From Ditylenchus dipsaci (lineage: Eukaryota > Nematoda > Chromadorea > Rhabditida > Anguinidae): a stretch of 64,000 nt of DNA. The notes beneath the pieces were generated by a model. The model was not told the DNA's origin. It ran no database searches and saw only the letters and a program-made list of their open reading frames with translations. The stretch covers positions 1 to 64,000 of the forward strand of contig SADC01001389.1 in assembly GCA_004194705.1 (NCBI GenBank), written 5' to 3'. Within the stretch, counting starts at the first letter, position 1. Each line of letters opens with the position of its first letter. Shown here one piece after another: positions 58,369 to 64,000 of the stretch. Both the position numbers and the translations under genes were made by a program.

Positions 58369-58760
58369 CAGTTGACTCTCGATATAGTGACACCCCTGGG
58401 ACTGACCCTTAGGTGTCACTGTATCGAGAGAGTCACTATATCGAGAGCGTCCTTGTATCGATATAATTTTATTCACCGAACACATAACATTCAACAACTA
58501 GTTAAAGAACATCAAAGAAATCAGTTAATTGACTTTGTTTTTTTCCACTTCTTTCGCTCTTGTAGAAGAATCATCAAAAGCGTCGCTCTAACTGAGAATG
58601 GCAGGATCGGCGCTGTTATTCTCCACAAACCGACGGACGAGATTAAAGGCGGCTTGGGCTTCTTGACGGCTGATGACTGGCTCCGCCGACCAGGCGATCA
58701 AAAATTCTATCACATGAAAGTCCCGGCCGTCCTCGCCTATCTGTAGAGCAACTTATTTAC
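58369..58760 (-). pseudogene. Tigger/pogo transposon 3' end with transposase tail remnant
   Basis: The terminus CAGTTGACTCTCGATATAGT follows TA at 58367-58368. On the minus strand, about 58745-58520 encodes ISRQEAQAAFNLVRRFVENN, then after one stop SDAFDDSSTRAKEVEKNKVN and LISLMFF. This is the C-terminal layout of DDE_1 Tigger-type transposases (a Glu-Ala-rich helix with L..LR.F.E, then a basic stretch and a final Q..I..FF). Two in-frame stops and no catalytic core upstream make it a dead fragment. The only transposase-coding trace in the window. Confidence 0.6.
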
Positions 58761-58983
58761 ACTCTATTGGCCATGCGTACTTACTACGGTAAGTGCCTGA
58801 ATCGACTCAGATTTCTTGCTGAACACGATGATAAAGAACTTTTTTGAGAAAAGTTGGTATTTGCGGGTAATGTGTCTTCTGAAGCAGCCAAGTCGATATT
58901 TATGCTCATGCAACTTCGAAGGGGCAGATCTCGCCGCTTTTTTTATCGCTCATTTCGATTTTAAGTTTTAAAAACGTTGTTAA

Positions 58984-59369
58984 AGGGGCATGCCCGTGCC
59001 CGACACGGAGAAAAGGCGGGAGCAGCACTTCTTTTCTTTCTCGATCAAGTTTTACACGCGTTCTCATCCACATTTTTTTAAGTTTTCTGCCTAGTTTTTC
59101 AAAGTAGTATAGGGTAACAATACAGTAGAACCTCGTTATAAGATACACCCAATATAAGATACACCTCGTTATAGATACACCTGGGTCCGGTCCCAGTTAA
59201 ATAACTCCCGTCAATTGCCCCTTATATAAGATACAGCTGGGGTCGGTCCTGGGTGTATCTATAACGAGGTTTGACTGTATTAGATTTGACGTAAAACGAG
59301 TGAAAAATGGAAGGATTCAAAAAAATTTGCTGGTCCCCGCCTTAACTTTTGAAACGCACGGCACGCCCA
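58984..59369. mobile_element. piggyBac-like MITE split by a Tigger-like MITE
   Basis: TTAA at 58980-58983, left end AGGGGCATGCCCGTGCCCGA; the right end has decayed (ACGCACGGCACGCCC). Collinear with 40522-40751 except for the insertion at 59123-59277. Confidence 0.85.
59123..59277. mobile_element. 155-bp Tigger/pogo-like MITE with TA duplication
   Basis: Starts CAGTAGAACCTCGTTATAAG and ends CTATAACGAGGTTTGACTG, bracketed by TA (59121-59122, 59278-59279). The host's sister at 40522 reads AACCAATATTAG with a single TA at the same place. Confidence 0.92.
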
Positions 59370-59689
59370 AAGAGAGGGTGAAAGCTGTTAGGGAGATAGT
59401 CTCGACATGAAATGAGCAATCCAAGTTATGCTATTTTTTTAAATCTGGGTTTAAAGACATATTTGTGGACAATCCGGTGTTGCAATCTCAGACAGACTTG
59501 TGCAACATCAAGAGTTGGATTATTATCATCAATATCAGAACTTCTAATTCTTCGAAAAATGGCCTAAATAGGGAAAAAACCCATCGAAAGAAGTTGGTTC
59601 TTTTGCTATTACATTTCGATTTTTATGCTATTTTTGTTTAAAATGTTGAAAAATTGTTTTAAAAATGTTTAGGCAAACATGAACTTCAA

Positions 59690-60618
59690 TAGAGACGGGA
59701 CGGGATCCCATCGGGATCCCGATCCCGCCCGACCCGATTTCGGTCTAAAATCCCGTCCCGGAATCCCGCCTGATCAGTTCTCAGAATCCGACCCGAATCC
59801 GTTGAATCCCGAGCTCCAATTTTGTTTTAAAGAACACCACTTTGCTCTAAAAAACCAATTTTTAACTTTTTTGCTATTTTTTCAGTTTTTTTTCATAAAA
59901 ATCTGAATTTTTTATTTAAATTTCTTTGATATTCATGCTTTTTTAAGGGAAAAGAAACTTCATATACGCATCGCCGAAGTCACAGCTTAGACTACCACTG
60001 GATAAAACCCTCCTTTTTACTTTCTTTTCTTCTCTAACTGGTAGCATTGTTTCAAGTGGGTGTATCGATCTAACTGGCTGGATCTACCAAACTAGCTGAA
60101 TTGGTCTGACTGGCAATCACGTTAATTAATCAAAATCGATTTGGGTCGATTTTGTGTATTGATCGATACAATTAGCCCATAAAGCTGATTGGATCGATTT
60201 AAGTGGTTGATCGAAGTGACAACAACTCAGCACGTTAGCCTCCAATTGTGCACAATCCTTTTAAAAACCAAGCTCTAATCATGCTACGCCATTTAACAAA
60301 ATATTGTCAGAGCATAGACAATCAAATCGATCGATACAAGCGTTCGGCCCTAGAAACTAGCAAATAACTAAAACAGGTCGAAAACAAAAAGCAGATATTT
60401 CACAGATTAGGCAGTACTTTCAACAAATATGTGTTTTCATTAAACATATTTGTGTTTAAAATAGTCAATAGTTTGAAAATATGGCGAAAATATGTAAATT
60501 TCCTGTCCTTCTCTCTACTTAAAAAATCCCGAAATTTTTTTTCCGAAATCCGATCCCGAAAATTTTTGGCCGAAAATCCCGTCCCGAAATCCCGCCCGAA
60601 CCGGTTTCATCATCTCTA
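59690..60618. mobile_element. 929-bp hAT-like element with CCCGATCCCG words
   Basis: Ends TAGAGACGGGACGGGATCCC and CCGGTTTCATCATCTCTA; 8-bp duplication AACTTCAA at 59682-59689 and 60619-60626. Each end has strings of CGGGATCCCG, ATCCCGTCCCG and similar words (about 59692-59815 and 60525-60600). The middle is AT-rich and non-coding. Removing it with one target copy restores an ATG-initiated frame into the sequence upstream of the SENP-like exons. Confidence 0.9.
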
Positions 60619-61797
60619 AACTTCAAGCTGCTAACTTCCGAAAGAAAACAGGCCAATGCTAAAGGATATTGGTGGACATCTTTGCTGGAAGATACTTTCG
60701 AAAGAAAAACGGACATATTGGAGATGCACCTTCTTCCAAACAGGTTGGGACGGAACATCAAACACCAAATGCGGAGGTTACGAACCCTTACTTTCTTTCA
60801 AGCTTTTTCGATCGCTACGCTCAAATTCCGGACAAAGTGAAGTTCTTGAACGGAATAACGAGCAATATTGGATGTGTCCTAAACAAATACCAAGGTCACC
60901 TACTTATTTTATTGAACTGGTGATCAATTATTAATTCAGCTAATAAACGAAAAAAATGATGAGCCTCTGCAAAAAGATGGGAAGAAGATGAAGAAAATAA
61001 TTGCTTTCATTACGCTTGATGATACAATTGGTAGACTTTGCCTAAATTTCGATTGCTGACAGATGCTTTTTCAGATTCATTCGAGGCAGATCCGCTGACG
61101 AAATTTGTGCAGATAATTATAAAATTCCTTATGACGGAGCGAGTGATGCAGTGTCTACAGCCGAAGCAGTGGTTAAATGGAGACGTTATTAGCTACTATT
61201 TCCAGCTACTTGCCCAACGAAGTACGTTGGACTTAACGTTGCCAAAGGCAAATCAATTCTCCATTTCATGGTTATAAGTCTAGGTCATGTTAAGGTTTAT
61301 GACTTTGATTCATTCTTCTACCCGGAACTTGCTAAGAAAAGACCGAAAGATGTGCTTTTATTGACGATGAATGCGGATCTCTTCGAATATAAACTTCTTC
61401 TTGTACCGATCCACACGACAGCGCACTGGTCTTTAACGGTTTTTCTGTTGATTGCTTATCATACATATTTTTTATTTAGGCGGTCAATATCCTGACGAGA
61501 AAGCTCTATTTTTATGATTCACTGCACGATGACGGTGAAAATCAATCTGAATCTGCTTAAGTGAACTATTTTTTATAGCCGAATAAGTCAAATAGGAAAG
61601 TGTGATTGGTTTCTGCCAAAGGTAAAACTAAATTTGTTATTTTGCAGGATATTCCGGTTCAAAACAACACTTTTATTGTGGTGCCTTGTGTGCAAGTTTG
61701 CAGAATGCTTGTCAAGTAAAGTTCCGATGAATTTTCGCCAGAACAGATGCGAATGATCCGAATGAGGTCGAAAAAGTAATTAGAAGTGGATTAGTTT
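60619..61797 (+). CDS. Ulp1/SENP-family SUMO protease (C48 cysteine peptidase)
   Basis: Deconjugates or matures SUMO. Exons: 61075-61247 (QCLQPKQWLNGDVISYYFQL), 61295-61438 (VYDFDSFFYPELAKKR ... EYKLLLVPIHTTAHWSLT), 61481 to about 61527 or 61560 (AVNILTRKLYFYDSLHDD), 61579-61621 (ISQIGKCDWFLPK) and 61648 to about 61797 (DIPVQNN, CGA, VCKFAECLSSKVPMNF). Catalytic His (HW), Asp (YDS), Gln (VQNN) and Cys (CG) can all be placed. Introns are 47 nt (61248-61294, starting GC rather than GT) and 42 nt (61439-61480). The last exon needs about three single-base additions around ..CGA.., and the residue before the catalytic Cys is unclear (Tyr or Asp). Upstream, 60627-60930 carries frames (LLTSERKQANAKGYWW; SSKQVGTEHQTPNAEVTNPY) that may be 5' exons, cut by the hAT-like insertion. 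Confidence 0.82.
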
Positions 61798-61914
61798 AAA
61801 ATGTTGTTGTTCACCTTATTTGCTTATCATACTTTTCTTACAATTGTTTAATGAATAAAATATGATTTGAAGGTTGAAACTTCGACTGAGTACTATTCCA
61901 ATTTTAGTATAATG

Positions 61915-62000
61915 TACCGATACCTAAGTACAAATTGCTTGAGCACCACCTAGACACCTTAGGTACGATACTCCCAGAACTGGGTTCAAATCGCTGTTTT
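61915..62000. repeat. Shared 85-bp repeat (second copy at 63157-63242)
   Basis: ACCTAAGTACAAATTGCTTGAGC through GGGTTCAAATCGCTGTTTT occurs here and inside the MITE at 63048-63318. It contains GGGTTCAAATCGC, close to a polymerase III B box, but no clear A box. Confidence 0.7.
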
Positions 62001-62204
62001 AGCATTATCAAGCCGCGTTCATACACATTTCATACAATCTGCACGGTCTACCACTGTATAATTATATTAGAATACTTTCAGCTAAGTCGATTCGGTTCTG
62101 GAGTAAATCCACTCAGGGGAGGTACCAGGGTCTCCCTTACTCATCCTGAGGACGAACAGTCTTCAAAAATTAGTTTTTGACTGTTACACAAGAACCAAAA
62201 TTAT

Positions 62205-62355
62205 TCTACACCAGGATTGAACCTGTAACCTCAAAATTTTGGAGAGGGAATTTACCGCGGGAGAATTTACCGGAAGAGGAATTACCTCAAGGAATTTTAC
62301 AGCGGGCGGAATTCACATCGAGGAATTTACAGCGGGCGGAATTTACCGCCGCCCG
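62205..62355. repeat. B-box-like site and GAATTTACAGCGGGC minisatellite
   Basis: CAGGATTGAACCTG at 62212-62225 is the complement of a B-box-like GGTTCAATCC. From about 62245 to 62350 there are five or so imperfect units of GGAATTTACAGCGGGCGG. Confidence 0.5.
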
Positions 62356-62548
62356 ATGCAAGGAAAAGGATTTGCGATTTTAAACCCCTAAAAATTCGTG
62401 CCAAGACAAATTGTGTTGATGAATCGCGTGTTGATGAATTCGGTGCCACCGGTACGGGTCTTCTTGAAATATCTTTCGGTCAACTGTCCAGAAACCCAAA
62501 AAAGAATGACCAAACAATTCATTCAATTAGGACGGATCATCTGGAGTA

Positions 62549-62715
62549 GGGTTGTCAAACGTTCGAATTTTCGAACATTCGATTCGACGGACATTCAAAG
62601 TTTCAAATTTTCGAACGTTCGGTTTGATTCAAAGTTCGAAGTTAAAATTTTTGAAACAACGAAACTCTCGTTCGAAGTTTGAGTTCGAATTTTCGAATGT
62701 TCGTTCGATTCGATG
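62549..62715. repeat. TAGGGTTG end followed by TTCGAA words
   Basis: Starts TAGGGTTGTCAAACGTTCG and continues as repeats of TTCGAATTTTCGAACATTCG-like words. Same layout as the other word-repeat hAT-like elements, but no right terminus found. Confidence 0.5.
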
Positions 62716-62867
62716 TTTGAATTAGAGACAAAAAAGTGGGGACCAAGCAAGATTCCAAGTCAAGATTTTAACTGAAATTTGACAAAGACCAACATCAAGA
62801 TTTTTGAAAACGGCCAAGCAAGATCTTGGCAAAAACTAAGATTATCTAAGATTATTATTTCGTATTT

Positions 62868-63384
62868 CCTCTGATAACTCCCATGCTCTAATAAGTCCTC
62901 ACTCTACGGACCCCATATCTCAGCCTAGAGCAAACATTTCGCAATATTTTTTTTTTGAGTTTTCTTAGTTACCATGAGTTTGACCTTATTCCACTTTTCA
63001 GATTTTGGTTTAGCACCCGAAAATTCAAAAATCGACCTCAAATTTTTGGCCAGCGATAGATTGAGACAATTCAAATTGAGACAATGACGATTGAGACAAA
63101 ATCATCGGTCTATTTGACAAATATTTGCTCAATTAGAATTGTATTTACAATTGTATTTACAATACCTAAGTACAAATTGCTTGAGCACCACCTAGACACC
63201 TTAGGGTACGATTACTCCAGAACTGGGGTTAAAATCGCTGTTTGACGAATTTGAATAATTTTTTTCGGGACGGAATACGAACTGTCTCAATTTGAATTGT
63301 CTCAATCTGTCGCTGGCCAAATTTTTCCGATTTTTTAGGGGTTGAAAAATAACTCCCGTGTGAAGTTATTACAGAAATTACGGT
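62868..63384. mobile_element. CCGTATT-family element with a nested MITE
   Basis: Left CGTATTTCCTCTGATAACTC, right GAAATTACGG followed by TA. The interior matches 16144-16394 (AGCACCCGAAAATTC.AAAATCGACCTC). Interrupted at 63048-63318. Confidence 0.65.
63048..63318. mobile_element. hAT-like MITE of ATTGAGACAATT words, nested
   Basis: Ends GGCCAGCGATAGATTGAGAC and the complement; 8-bp duplication AAATTTTT at 63040-63047 and 63319-63326. Both ends repeat ATTGAGACAATT words. The centre carries the 85-bp repeat also present at 61915-62000. Confidence 0.88.
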
Positions 63385-63619
63385 AATAGCATGAATTTTT
63401 ATAGCAAAACTGTGGCCAGTGTTACATAATTTTTTACGCACTATGTTTCCCTGTTCTTAATCTGGTGCTTTTTATTGTTTGGCGTGTGATTTATTAGGGA
63501 TGGAAGTTTGACATTTTCGGGACGACAATGGACGAAATTTGAATATTTCTTTTCGGGACGGAACACCGGGACGGGAAATGTTAACACTGGAACGGCGGTG
63601 CGTGCTAACTATTGCGTCT

Positions 63620-64000
63620 TGTGCAGAATTTCACGCTGAACACGATGATGTAAAATATTTGCGGAAAGAGGAGGGATTGGAACGGGTAAAACAGTTCCCG
63701 AAAGTAGGTGATTTCACCTATTCCAACCAGCTAGAATTCAAGCAAATAAGGTGTTACTCGCTCAAATAAATGCGCAACCTAGGTGTGTGACATCTCAAAA
63801 TACAGGGTGCTCAGGGCTATCTATTATGCATGAACTTGTTCTGAGTGCCTACAATTTCACAGAGAATTTTCGATTTTTCCTCACAAAGACAATTTTCAGA
63901 AATCCAAAATTTGACACTAAAATGGTCATAACTTTGGGTAGAGATCGCATTCAGATAAAATATCACATCAAAAAGAAAGACTGGAATCTGACGGTTCTTT
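63620..64000. repeat. One arm of the 46.4-kb palindrome family
   Basis: CAGAATTTCACGCTGAACAC, GAGGAGGGATTGGAACGGGT and CAGGGCTATCTATTATGCATG match 46390-46600. The window ends before a second arm could appear. Confidence 0.6.

Noticed and set aside
61915..62000. Possible tRNA gene at GGGTTCAAATCGC
   Set aside because: Only a B-box-like element is present; there is no A box or cloverleaf, and the segment is a repeat.

Overview
Organism and data quality. This is AT-rich animal nuclear DNA. Genes are split by GT-AG introns, several only 42-53 nt long (NCBP2AS2-like 50, sphingomyelin synthase 50 and 53, adenylate-cyclase-like 46, SENP-like 42 and 47). No bacterial, viral or organelle gene set is visible. 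Tiny introns and a divergent sphingomyelin synthase fit a small-intron invertebrate such as a nematode, but the window does not settle the phylum. Nearly every recognisable gene needs one or more 1-2 base corrections, mostly single-base losses and often in homopolymers. Such losses in five unrelated conserved genes point to an unpolished long-read assembly, so frameshifts here are weak evidence for pseudogenes.

Genes, left to right. A 934-bp tandem duplication (5.68-7.50 kb) carries the same unrecognised Ser/Pro-rich ORF twice. A Goliath/RNF150-type transmembrane RING-H2 ubiquitin ligase runs + strand from a signal-peptide exon at 13179 to a stop at 21359, with transposons packed into its introns. 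A minus-strand two-exon gene (23333-23044) encodes a 79-residue NCBP2AS2-like protein. Exons of an unrecognised minus-strand gene lie at 29188-27712. A + strand adenylate-cyclase-like series (32181-37087) carries TM segments and the start of the first cyclase homology domain, but has Lys where the metal-binding Asp should be, and then stops. A + strand sphingomyelin synthase follows (41294-43378). A complete eight-exon branched-chain aminotransferase gene is on the minus strand (53340-49180). A + strand Ulp1/SENP-family SUMO protease occupies about 60.6-61.8 kb.

Repeats. Most of the rest is a dense, nested set of non-autonomous DNA transposons, mostly fold-back (near-palindromic) MITEs. Target-site duplications identify the classes: 8-bp (hAT-like) on eleven elements, TA (pogo/Tigger- or mariner-like) on nine, TTAA (piggyBac-like) on six. 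Several insertions can be proved against an empty site elsewhere in the window. A distinctive group of 8-bp-TSD elements is built of short element-specific words repeated in both orientations near each end. The only transposase trace is the C-terminal tail of a Tigger-like protein near 58.6 kb. No CRISPR array, rRNA or convincing functional tRNA was seen; one tRNA-like sequence with good A and B boxes lies near 53.7 kb.
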